Shown: positions 18,801-25,748 of the stretch, in pieces
Numbering within the stretch: the stretch's first letter is position 1
Layout of the letters: the number at the start of each line of letters is the position of its first letter
Assembly (NCBI GenBank): GCA_020355945.1
Contig: CP070627.1
Span: 6,912,427 to 6,940,335, forward strand
DNA from: Candidatus Aminicenantota bacterium
Lineage (GTDB): Bacteria; Acidobacteriota; Aminicenantia; UBA2199
Length of the DNA: 27,909 nucleotides
Direction: 5' to 3'
Notes under the pieces: generated by a model
The model's database searches: none
What the model saw: the letters and a program-made list of their open reading frames with translations, nothing else
Told to the model about the DNA's origin: nothing
Made by a program: the position numbers and the translations under genes

Positions 18801-21800
18801 AGGCGGAATACACCAGGGAATTTCCAGGAACAGAGGCAGCGGAGAGTCCTTCCTATCAGCACAAAAAAATGACCTCCCCCTTTGATCTGTCATTTAATGC
18901 GTTCGACATGGGAAATCAAATCTGTTTTACCCTGCAATACAGCACCCGCCTATTTAATCCCGCCACCATCGAACGTTTCATCCGGTACTTTGGAAATATA
19001 ATTTTATCATTGCCCGGGAACCTGGACCAGGAGATAGCAAACATCGAATATATTCCGGCAGAAGAGAAAGAATCAATCCTTGAGTTTTGTTCAGGCATAA
19101 GAGAGAACCCCACTGACCCTTTGACAATGCATCAGATGTTCCAGGAGAGAGCAATGAAAGCAGCGGACAGTACAGCCCTTGTCTTTGCCCACCAACACTT
19201 AAGCTATGGGGAATTGAACCGCCGCTCCAATCAACTGGCGCGGCTGTTGAGGGAAAAAGGCGTTGGTACGGACACCAGGGTGGGAGTAATGGTGGAGCGC
19301 TCGATTGAAATGGTCACCGCTCTATTAGCGATATTAAAAGCCGGCGGCGCCTACGTGCCCATTGACCCGGAATACCCTGGACAACGCATCCTAACCATGC
19401 TCAACGACAGCCATGCCTCCCTCTTACTCACTCAACAAGAAATATTGGTCCGCCGCGCCATCACAACCTTAAAAAATATGAAACCTGATGATAAAGACCT
19501 GGTGGTCACACCGAACCAAACCCAGATCAAAAAATTTGATGACCTCCCTATCCCGGACCGGACATTAATCGATTATGAAAAATATCATCGCTTTATCGGT
19601 GAGGCACCCGTGAAAAACAGCATTACCCTCCAGGCCACCCGGGGATGTCCTTACAATTGCCTGTATTGTCATAAAATATGGCCCAAAACCCATGTGGCCC
19701 GCAGTGCCGGGAACGTCTTCAAAGAGATTTCTTATGCTTACGACGCTGGTATCCGCAGGTTTTCCTTTATCGATGATATTTTTAACCTGGATATAAAAAA
19801 TTCGACCCTGTTGTTGGAAACCATTATCAACAGTAACATGGATGTCCAGCTCTTTTTCCCCAATGGCTTCCGCGCCGACATCCTGACAAAAGAATTTATT
19901 GACCTGATGATGGCAGCCGGAACCGTCAACCTGGATGTGGCCCTTGAATCCGCCTCTCCCAGGATACAGAAATTAATCAAAAAAAATTTGAACCTGGAAA
20001 CCTTTAAAGAAAACGTTCAATACATTACCGATAAGTATCCGCAGGTGATACTGGAAATGGAAATCATGCACGGCTTCCCAACGGAAACCCAGGAGGAAGC
20101 TATGTTGACGCTGGATTTTCTCAAAAGCTTGAAATGGGTACATTTCCCCAACTTGCATATATTAAAAATCTTTCCCAATACAGATATTTGCCAACTGGCC
20201 ATAGAAAATGGGATTTCCCAGGAGGCGATCCAGCGGTCCCAGCATCTGGCCTTTCATGAGCTGCCGGAAACGCTCCCATTTCCCAGGAGTTTTACTCGTC
20301 ACCTCCAATCCAAATTCATGGGGGAATATTTCCTCTCAAAAGAGCGGTTAATGTCGGTTCTCCCTTACCAGATGAAGGTCCTGACCGAAGATGAACTGGT
20401 ACAAAAGTATGACAGCTATTTATCAGCAACGATTAAAAGCTTTGACGACATTCTCCGGTATATTAGTATTTCCAGGGAAGAGCTGGGAGATGCGGAACTC
20501 ACCCGGGATAATTACCAGGCCCCGGATTTTTGCCAGAAACTCAGGAAATACTTCCCGGTGAACCCAACTGCAAAGGATGCCTTCAGGATTTTACTCCTGG
20601 ACCTGTCGCAGTTCTTTAGCGAAGAGCATGAGTATATGCTGCATCACCAGATCGAAGAACCCCTGGGTCTACTTTATTTGCTGACCTACCTGAATAAGAA
20701 ATTCATGCAGCGCATCAATGGAAAAGTACTTAAATCTAAAATCGATTTTGACAGCTATGATGAATTGATACATATAGTCATGGATTTCCAACCGGATCTG
20801 ATTGGGATACGCACTCTCTCCTATCATAAGGAATTTTTCCACAAAGCCATATTGATGATGCGGCAGCGAGGAGTGGATGTACCTATTATAGCAGGTGGAC
20901 CCTATGCCACCAGTGACTACCGGTTGATACTCCAGGACACCAATGTTGACCTGGTAGTATTGGGAGAAGGAGAAATCACCCTTGGACAACTGGTGGAAAA
21001 GATGATGGAAAACAACAATAAACTGCCCGGAGAACAGGTGCTAAAAAACCTTCCCGGCATTGCTTTTTTAAAAAATAAACATAAATATCAAGGAACAGCC
21101 AATCAAAGAAACCGTGATATCCTCCTGCTGGATGAATTGGGCTCACACCGCCTGGAAAATTATCCTCACCATGACCTGCAATCCATCAACCAACCCGGTG
21201 ACCTGTTTTATGTCATCTATACCTCCGGTTCCACCGGCAAACCCAAAGGTGTAATGCTGGAACATCAAAACATTACCAACCTGATCCGTTATCAATTGAA
21301 TCATACCAATATCGACCTGGACAGGGTATTACAGTTTACCACCATCAGTTTTGATGTGTCGGCCCAGGAGATATTTTCTACCTTACTGGCAGGGGGTCGG
21401 CTGGTTTTGATCAACAAAGAATTGTTAACAGACATCCCCGGGTTATTCAGGGTAGTGGAAAATGAGTGCCTGAAAACATTGTTTGTACCGGCATCATTTC
21501 TGAAATTCCTGATGAATGAAGAGGAATATGACCACCTGGTGCCAGGCAGTTTAAAGCATATTGTTACCGCCGGTGAGCAAGTGATGGTGAATGAAAGGTT
21601 CAGGAAGTATTTGCACCAAAACAAAGTGTATCTGCACAATCATTACGGACCCTCGGAAACCCATGTGGCCACCATGTTGACCCTGGACCCCGAAGGAGAT
21701 ATCCCCCTACTTCCTTCTATTGGCCGCCCCATTGCCAATACCGCAATTTATATCCTGGACAAAGGCCTGCGCCTGGTCCCCCGGGGAGTGGCCGGGGAAT

Positions 21801-23947
21801 TGGTGATTGGCGGTATGCAAGTAGGGAGGGGATATTATGGCCGGGAAGAATTAACCACAGAAAAATTCTTATCCAGTCCCTTTTCTGAGGATGAACGGTT
21901 ATATCGGACCGGAGACCTGGCCCGCTGGCTCCCGGACAGGAACCTGGAGTTTCTCGGCCGAATAGACCACCAGGTCAAAATCAGAGGATTCCGCGTGGAA
22001 TTGAGAGAAATCGAAATACAATTGTCTAATCATGATCAAATCGATGAGTGTGTGGTCCAGGCAAGAGAAGATGAAAAAGGCGGGAGATACTTATGTGCGT
22101 ATATTGTTTCCCGGGAAAAACCGGGAATTTCCAAACTGCGGGAATTCCTGGCGGAGAACCTGCCCGATTATATGATCCCTTCCTTCTTTGTATTTCTCGA
22201 TAAGATGCCCTTAACCCCGAACCGGAAAATCGACCGCCGTGCCCTACCGGCACCTCAACTGCAAGCAGTCGAGGAATCTGACCTACCCCGGGATGAAGTG
22301 GAAAAGAAGATGGTGGAGTTATGGTCCGAGGTCCTGGGTATAAATAAAGATATAATCGGCATCCGGCAGAATTTTTTTGAAATAGGCGGGCAATCTTTAA
22401 AAGCCACCATATTAATCTCCAGGATTCACCGGGCATTTGATGTTAAGGTCCCACTGGTAGAAGCTTTTAAAAATCCCACCGTCCGGGGATTAGCCACCTA
22501 CATCAAAGATGCATCAAAGGATACATACACCTATATCCCTCCTGTAGAAAAAAAAGAATACTATCCCTTATCTTCCGCCCAGGGCCGGTTGTATATCTTA
22601 CAGCAAATGGACCTGGACAATACCGTTTATAATATGCCTGATCATATCGCATTGGCAGGAGAACTCAATGTAGAAAAATTGGAAGAAACCTTTAAAAAAT
22701 TGATAAACCGTCATGAAAGCCTGAGAACCTCGTTTCCCCTGGTAGACAACCAACCGGTACAGCGCCTCCATGATGAGGTGGAATTCGCAATTGAATATCA
22801 TGATCTTTATAGAACCCAGGTTAAGCTCGAGAAGGAAGAGGGAACAAGGGGGCTTGCCCCCTTGTTAAAGAACTTCATTCGTCCCTTTGATTTACCTCAA
22901 GCACCCCTGCTGCGTATTGGACTGCTAAAGTTGGACCAAACAGGGTATCGACTCCTGGTTGATATGCATCACATCATATCCGATGATATCTCTATCCAGG
23001 TATTGGTAGAAGACTTTACCGCACTCCACGCAGGAAACGAATTGGCACCACTGAAAATCCAGTATAAAGATTATGCCCATTGGCAGCAGAACAGTAAAGA
23101 GATAAAAAATCAACTCAAAGCACAGGAAGAATACTGGTTGAAAGAATTTAGCGGCGATATTTCACTGCTCAATCTACCCACGGATTATCCGGGAACCGAT
23201 GAAATGCATTTTAAAGGAGAAGTTATCTCTTTTACCATCCACCCTGAAATAACCGCCAAACTAAGAAAACTGGCCAAACAGTTAAACGTCACCTTGCCCA
23301 TGTCCTTGTTGTCACTATTTACAATATTGCTGGCAAAATATTCCGGGCAAAAAGAAATTATAGTGGGAACTGTAATTGCCGGGAGGCGGCACGCTGACCT
23401 GGAGAATATCATCGGCTTTTTTGTGAATATGTTGGCAATTAAAACCTTTCCCCGTGAAAATGAAAACTTCTCGGACTATGTCCTGCAAGTAAAAGAGAAA
23501 ACAGTAAATGCCTACGACAACCAGGACTACCAATTTGAAGAATTGGTAAGCAAACTTCCCATACCCCGGAAGCCCGGGAGGCATCCCCTGGTAGACACGG
23601 TTTTTGTATTCCATGAACCCGGGGAAAGAGGACCAATACCAACAACCTCGAACAAAGCCAGTGAAAACCGGCCTGAGAATCAAAACATCACATCCTACAG
23701 CGGATCGCATTTTGACCTGATGCTTCACGTAACAGATAACCAGGATTCTTTGTTAGCCTCCCTGGAATACTCCACCGACCTATTTAAAAAATCTACCATC
23801 ACCGAACTGGCGGATTTTTACAGGGATATTTTGAAACAGGTGCTGGAAAACCCCGGGATGAAACTGGAAGAAATCCGGATGGACCTTAATCTATTACCAG
23901 CACACTCACATATTATCCATGAAGAAAAAGACGATTGGGGACTTTAA
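15095..23947 (+). CDS. NRPS: halfC-A-T-C-A(radical SAM/B12)-T-C
   Basis: A 2,950-residue NRPS with two modules. Approximate residues: half-C 1-248; A1 255-775 (A3 IIYTSGTTGIPKG near 408; NEYGVTE, not xYGPTE, at 550); T1 Ser822; C2 874-1320 (HHIITDG at 1020); A2 from 1330 with LKAGGAYVPIDPEYP near 1412; radical SAM and B12-binding insert about 1455-2007; A2 resumes with FYVIYTSGSTGKPKG at 2038 and YGPSETH at 2184; T2 Ser2434; C3 2484 to about 2930 (HHIISDD at 2625). Pocket residues by eye: A1 D-G-T-N-T-A-E-V-M, near a tyrosine code as I recall it; A2 D-V-Q-L-V-A-H-V-A, near the proline code. Oddities of module 2: the A10 motif reads TPNRKIDRR instead of NGK, and the T motif GGQSL instead of GGHSL; the key Lys and Ser are kept. 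No epimerase or thioesterase. The tail reads HEEKDDWGL. Confidence 0.96.
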   Translation: MAKEAFLNLKIFEDAKKFWLEKLSGELKEIKLPPDFINKKEYNPAKARTLLHQEITNNLMRICKHNDLSFYIFLLTCLKILIFKITAEHDVVIVSPTKDINIHKYNRFVAFRDLLHPTETFRDLLMKIKQTVIEGYKNQFYPIEKLIDGLNIKDEISLFKVILSLDSIHPQESAANIPGGNENDITFSFCKNEKDVGCDIVYNGRLFARDTIERWFDFYSYILTQVIGNINIQISAVELIDPKAKNEVLFKFNHPTIHSPEDKTLHELFQDQASKTPDRTAIAEPDTRQFITYGELNHSANQLVHCLQARRIMPGSIIGMLLKPSIKIPIAILGVLKIGSTYLPIDPQYPGERIIYILKDSQVDTLITDTKQQYNEIVSRVIRLPVGEPGSPPGNETVHGIAGQPVYIIYTSGTTGIPKGVAVQHRGVVNMLIFRKEEYKMDAADVSLQFFSYSFDGFITSFFTPMISGARVVLLSEEWIKDITKINQTILLHQATHFINVPALFQAIMENISPQEAASLKVITLAGDKLTPNILEISKQKNKAIEIVNEYGVTEASVMSTIHRHQEKDNKIRIGHPIRSNRIYIIDIEGKLQPIGIPGELCLAGTGVAIGYLNKQELTKEKFVDDPFTPLKHRLNTAGKMYKTGDLARWFPDGTIEFLGRIDHQVKIRGYRIELGEIETQLKKHEQIKEAVVLTREIQAGDKHLMAYIVLSDPDKAKEITAAEYDKPGVDRGMAWREYMSKKLPDYMIPSYFIPIEAIPLTPNGKIDKKTLLEILPTSLTPFAAPRDPVELKLAETWSEILAVDKQKIGIDTNFFELGGHSLNANVAAARIHKLFNVKISLGKIFESSTIRELAQYIKKAAKKQFAPIHPVEKKEYYRLSSAQKRLYILQQMVNSTAYNVPFHLPIADDIPVEKLEKTFMKLIQRHESLRTSFFMIDKEPVQQIHDTVEFKIQYDDLTTKGTRGLAPLSKEPAARSLEPETSTKEDLIRLFDLTQAPLLRVVCVKEREDAPRIIFIDMHHIITDGTSQTILEKEFVSLFRDQALTPLRLQYKDFSQWQNREFQNELLRDQEQYWTSVFSTQPPVLNLPTDYPRPLMQSFEGNWVNFTLGNQETEILKNIVKEYDLTLYMILLAVLNVLCSKLSSQEDIVIGTPIAARSHADLQHIIGMMVNTLAMRNYPSANKPFNQFLTEVKQRTLEAYENQDYPFEELVEHMAVERDTSRNPLFDVLLNLLNQAEYTREFPGTEAAESPSYQHKKMTSPFDLSFNAFDMGNQICFTLQYSTRLFNPATIERFIRYFGNIILSLPGNLDQEIANIEYIPAEEKESILEFCSGIRENPTDPLTMHQMFQERAMKAADSTALVFAHQHLSYGELNRRSNQLARLLREKGVGTDTRVGVMVERSIEMVTALLAILKAGGAYVPIDPEYPGQRILTMLNDSHASLLLTQQEILVRRAITTLKNMKPDDKDLVVTPNQTQIKKFDDLPIPDRTLIDYEKYHRFIGEAPVKNSITLQATRGCPYNCLYCHKIWPKTHVARSAGNVFKEISYAYDAGIRRFSFIDDIFNLDIKNSTLLLETIINSNMDVQLFFPNGFRADILTKEFIDLMMAAGTVNLDVALESASPRIQKLIKKNLNLETFKENVQYITDKYPQVILEMEIMHGFPTETQEEAMLTLDFLKSLKWVHFPNLHILKIFPNTDICQLAIENGISQEAIQRSQHLAFHELPETLPFPRSFTRHLQSKFMGEYFLSKERLMSVLPYQMKVLTEDELVQKYDSYLSATIKSFDDILRYISISREELGDAELTRDNYQAPDFCQKLRKYFPVNPTAKDAFRILLLDLSQFFSEEHEYMLHHQIEEPLGLLYLLTYLNKKFMQRINGKVLKSKIDFDSYDELIHIVMDFQPDLIGIRTLSYHKEFFHKAILMMRQRGVDVPIIAGGPYATSDYRLILQDTNVDLVVLGEGEITLGQLVEKMMENNNKLPGEQVLKNLPGIAFLKNKHKYQGTANQRNRDILLLDELGSHRLENYPHHDLQSINQPGDLFYVIYTSGSTGKPKGVMLEHQNITNLIRYQLNHTNIDLDRVLQFTTISFDVSAQEIFSTLLAGGRLVLINKELLTDIPGLFRVVENECLKTLFVPASFLKFLMNEEEYDHLVPGSLKHIVTAGEQVMVNERFRKYLHQNKVYLHNHYGPSETHVATMLTLDPEGDIPLLPSIGRPIANTAIYILDKGLRLVPRGVAGELVIGGMQVGRGYYGREELTTEKFLSSPFSEDERLYRTGDLARWLPDRNLEFLGRIDHQVKIRGFRVELREIEIQLSNHDQIDECVVQAREDEKGGRYLCAYIVSREKPGISKLREFLAENLPDYMIPSFFVFLDKMPLTPNRKIDRRALPAPQLQAVEESDLPRDEVEKKMVELWSEVLGINKDIIGIRQNFFEIGGQSLKATILISRIHRAFDVKVPLVEAFKNPTVRGLATYIKDASKDTYTYIPPVEKKEYYPLSSAQGRLYILQQMDLDNTVYNMPDHIALAGELNVEKLEETFKKLINRHESLRTSFPLVDNQPVQRLHDEVEFAIEYHDLYRTQVKLEKEEGTRGLAPLLKNFIRPFDLPQAPLLRIGLLKLDQTGYRLLVDMHHIISDDISIQVLVEDFTALHAGNELAPLKIQYKDYAHWQQNSKEIKNQLKAQEEYWLKEFSGDISLLNLPTDYPGTDEMHFKGEVISFTIHPEITAKLRKLAKQLNVTLPMSLLSLFTILLAKYSGQKEIIVGTVIAGRRHADLENIIGFFVNMLAIKTFPRENENFSDYVLQVKEKTVNAYDNQDYQFEELVSKLPIPRKPGRHPLVDTVFVFHEPGERGPIPTTSNKASENRPENQNITSYSGSHFDLMLHVTDNQDSLLASLEYSTDLFKKSTITELADFYRDILKQVLENPGMKLEEIRMDLNLLPAHSHIIHEEKDDWGL
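17976..18024 (+). repeat. In-frame palindromic element, copy 3, with CCCGCAG heptamers
   Basis: A 10-bp perfect stem, ACAAGGGGGC (17981-17990) and GCCCCCTTGT (17993-18002), with a TT loop, followed by two CCCGCAG units (18011-18024). It encodes TRGLAPLSKEPAARS in the first full C domain of the NRPS at 15095, again before the LFDLTQAPLL segment. Confidence 0.87.
19450..21115 (+). other. Radical SAM + B12-binding unit, order swapped, inserted in an A domain
   Basis: About 550 residues interrupt the Pro-like A domain between A2 and A3. The insert opens with KKFDDLPIPDRTLID, which in ordinary B12 radical SAM proteins is the linker after the B12-binding domain. Then comes the 4Fe-4S motif CPYNCLYC (19646-19669; Cys1518, 1522, 1525), FSFIDDIFN, ALESASPRIQ and HGFPTETQEEA. 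The B12-binding-like domain follows (about 20585-21065) with RILLLDLSQF, EEPLGLLYLLTYL, PDLIGIRTLSY, IIAGGPYATSDYR and VVLGEGE, ending NLPGIAFLKNKHKY, normally the point just before the DDLPIPDR linker. A-domain text resumes at ILLLDELGSHRLENYP. Family knowledge suggests cobalamin-dependent methylation at an unreactive carbon. The likely substrate is the residue on this module or the peptide on its T domain (inference). No DxHxxG motif is seen; many family members also lack it. Confidence 0.88.
22828..22866 (+). repeat. In-frame palindromic element, copy 4 (perfect hairpin)
   Basis: A perfect 11-bp stem at 22843-22866, arms AACAAGGGGGC and GCCCCCTTGTT with a TT loop, preceded by the GAAGGAAGAGGG lead-in shared with copy 1. 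It encodes EKEEGTRGLAPLLKN in the last C domain of the NRPS at 15095, at the same loop as the other copies. Confidence 0.88.
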
Positions 23948-23949
23948 AC

Positions 23950-23955
23950 AGGAGG
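23950..23955 (+). promoter_or_regulatory. Ribosome binding site
   Basis: A strong consensus AGGAGG, eight bases before the ATG at 23964. An ATG at 23957 is out of frame and too close. Confidence 0.85.
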
Positions 23956-23963
23956 AATGAAAT

Positions 23964-25694
23964 ATGAAAAACCAAAGCGAAACAATACTACTGGCACTGC
24001 TGCCTTTCTGGGACCCCCAGATTCCCCCACTGGGCATCGCCTGTCTAAAAAGCTATCTACAGCAGCACGGCTGTAAGGTAAAATCCGTAGACGCCAACCT
24101 GGAACCCCAATTTCGTGAACTGCGTGACAGTTATTATGAAAACCTCCAAAACATGATCCCCGTTGATAAACAAGGCAATATCTTCAATATCGGCAACCAG
24201 GTAATGCGGAATCATTTGATGGCCCATCTTAATAAAAGTCAGATGAAGATGGACGAGAACAGGTACGGGGAATTACTCAAAATATTGGTTATGAAAACCT
24301 TCTTTACGGATGTAGATACAGACCGGCTCTTGACCCTGGACAACCTCCTGGCAGAATTTTATACTCGACTCAAAACCTATGTGATGGATCTATTGGCCAG
24401 GGAAAATCCCACCCTATTGGGTTTAACCGTATACGGCGATACCTTCCCCGCCTCTGTGGCTGCTTTTCAATGGGCAAAACAAAAAAATCCCTCTATCATA
24501 ACCGTGATGGGCGGCGGTATTTTTGCCGATCAATTGGCCCCGGGCTCACCCGAACTGGACTACTTCATGGAACGTTCCACCAACTACATTGACAAAATGA
24601 TTATCGGGGAAGGCGAAGAACTGCTGCTGAAATTACTGCAGGGAGAACTTGATCAGTCGCAGCGGGTCTTTGGCCTTAGAGACCTTTACCGCCCTAAAGA
24701 GTCTTCCGGCGTTACAACCTGGGTGGATTTAAACCAGGTCGATGTCCCGGATTACCGGGATTTCCACCTGGAATATTATCCCCACCTGGCCCACTATGGG
24801 GCACGCAGTTGTCCGTACCAGTGCAAATTCTGCTCCGAAACCATCAATTGGGGCAAATATCGAAAAAAGCAGGTACAGCAAACCGTCCGTGAATTGATCC
24901 AATTGCAGCAGCGCCATTCCTACCAGTTGTTTTTACTCACCGATTCCACCCTCAACCCCATCATCACCGATCTCTCAAAAGAGTTTATCAAATCCGGTGT
25001 TACCATCTATTGGGATGGTTTTTTACGGGCGGATTCTCATGCCGCTAATATGTCCAACACCTTGCTGTGGAGGCGAGGCGGCTTTTACCGGGCTAAATTA
25101 GGACTGGAAAGCGGGTCGCAGCAGGTGCTGGACTTGATGAATAAACGCATCACCCTACAGCAAAGCGAGGCAACCCTGGCCGCATTGGCTTACGCCGGCA
25201 TTAAAACCACCACCTTCTGGTTATTCGGGTTCCCCGGGGAAACCGATGAAGATTTCCAGTTGACCCTGGACTTCCTGGAAAGAAATAAAGATTGTATTTA
25301 TGAGGCAGATTGTAATGCCTTTAATTATTATTTAACCGGCCAGGCCAATTCAGAGGAATGGCTCAAAAATAATAAAGGTATTCTACTCTACCCCAAATGG
25401 GCCAGGGAATGGTTAATCACCCAAACCTGGGTACTGGACACCCTCCCCACCAGGGAAGAGGCCTACAAGCGGATAAACCGTTTTGTCCGGCACTGCAATA
25501 AACTGGGAATTCCCAACCCTTATTCATTAAAGGATGTTTACAAAGCCGATGAACGCTGGAAAAAACTTCACAAAAATGCCGTGCCCTCCATGGTGGAATT
25601 AAAAAACCGGGACCTCTACCTGGATGAAAATAAACACGTAAAGGAATTTTCCTTTGCAGAAAATAAATGGGCAGATGACGGCGACTGGTTTTAA
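23964..25694 (+). CDS. B12-binding domain radical SAM protein
   Basis: A 576-residue cytoplasmic enzyme in the usual family order. The B12-binding-like domain comes first (about residues 5-230): PFWDPQIPPLGIACLKSYL, PTLLGLTVYGD, VMGGGIFADQ, MIIGEGEELL. The radical SAM domain follows with CPYQCKFC at residues 283-290 (24810-24833), LLTDSTLNP, GLESGSQQVLDLMNK and FGFPGETDEDF. An extra, mostly helical segment at residues about 50-145 splits the B12 fold. The family carries out cobalamin-dependent methylations and other radical reactions, often on peptide natural products. Its place between two NRPS genes, 16 bases after one, makes a tailoring role on the NRPS-bound or released peptide likely. 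The exact reaction cannot be told. The tail, NKWADDGDWF, is again acidic-aromatic. Confidence 0.9.
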   Translation: MKNQSETILLALLPFWDPQIPPLGIACLKSYLQQHGCKVKSVDANLEPQFRELRDSYYENLQNMIPVDKQGNIFNIGNQVMRNHLMAHLNKSQMKMDENRYGELLKILVMKTFFTDVDTDRLLTLDNLLAEFYTRLKTYVMDLLARENPTLLGLTVYGDTFPASVAAFQWAKQKNPSIITVMGGGIFADQLAPGSPELDYFMERSTNYIDKMIIGEGEELLLKLLQGELDQSQRVFGLRDLYRPKESSGVTTWVDLNQVDVPDYRDFHLEYYPHLAHYGARSCPYQCKFCSETINWGKYRKKQVQQTVRELIQLQQRHSYQLFLLTDSTLNPIITDLSKEFIKSGVTIYWDGFLRADSHAANMSNTLLWRRGGFYRAKLGLESGSQQVLDLMNKRITLQQSEATLAALAYAGIKTTTFWLFGFPGETDEDFQLTLDFLERNKDCIYEADCNAFNYYLTGQANSEEWLKNNKGILLYPKWAREWLITQTWVLDTLPTREEAYKRINRFVRHCNKLGIPNPYSLKDVYKADERWKKLHKNAVPSMVELKNRDLYLDENKHVKEFSFAENKWADDGDWF

Positions 25695-25737
25695 AACCGG
25701 TTCCCCGCTTCTTACTATGCTTAAAATTCAATTTTAA
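25687..25737 (+). other. AT-rich palindromes around the 25694 stop and intergenic gap
   Basis: GGTTTTAAAACC (25687-25698) is a perfect palindrome spanning the stop codon. TTAAAATT-C-AATTTTAA (25721-25737) is a perfect inverted repeat just before the next ribosome binding site. Neither looks like a classical terminator. The second could fold the mRNA near the next start, but the stem is weak. Confidence 0.4.
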
Positions 25738-25742
25738 AGGAG
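25738..25742 (+). promoter_or_regulatory. Ribosome binding site
   Basis: AGGAG within AAAGGAGA, six bases before the ATG at 25749; it decides the start of the last NRPS gene. Confidence 0.8.
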
Positions 25743-25748
25743 ACTCCC

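Noticed and set aside
19450..21115. The radical SAM insert as an assembly chimera
   Set aside because: The frame is continuous through both junctions, A-domain motifs resume correctly, and the same slot holds another enzyme in the gene at 1830. Raw reads across both junctions would still be a fair control.
22026..22436. Reverse-strand open frames of 60-155 codons across the window (for example this one and 23315-23728, 25417-25884)
   Set aside because: All lie opposite strong, family-recognisable coding sequence, lack ribosome sites and recognisable domains, and are best explained as shadows.
25721..25737. AT palindrome as a defined operator
   Set aside because: It is short, AT-rich and in an AT-rich gap within an apparent operon; chance cannot be excluded.
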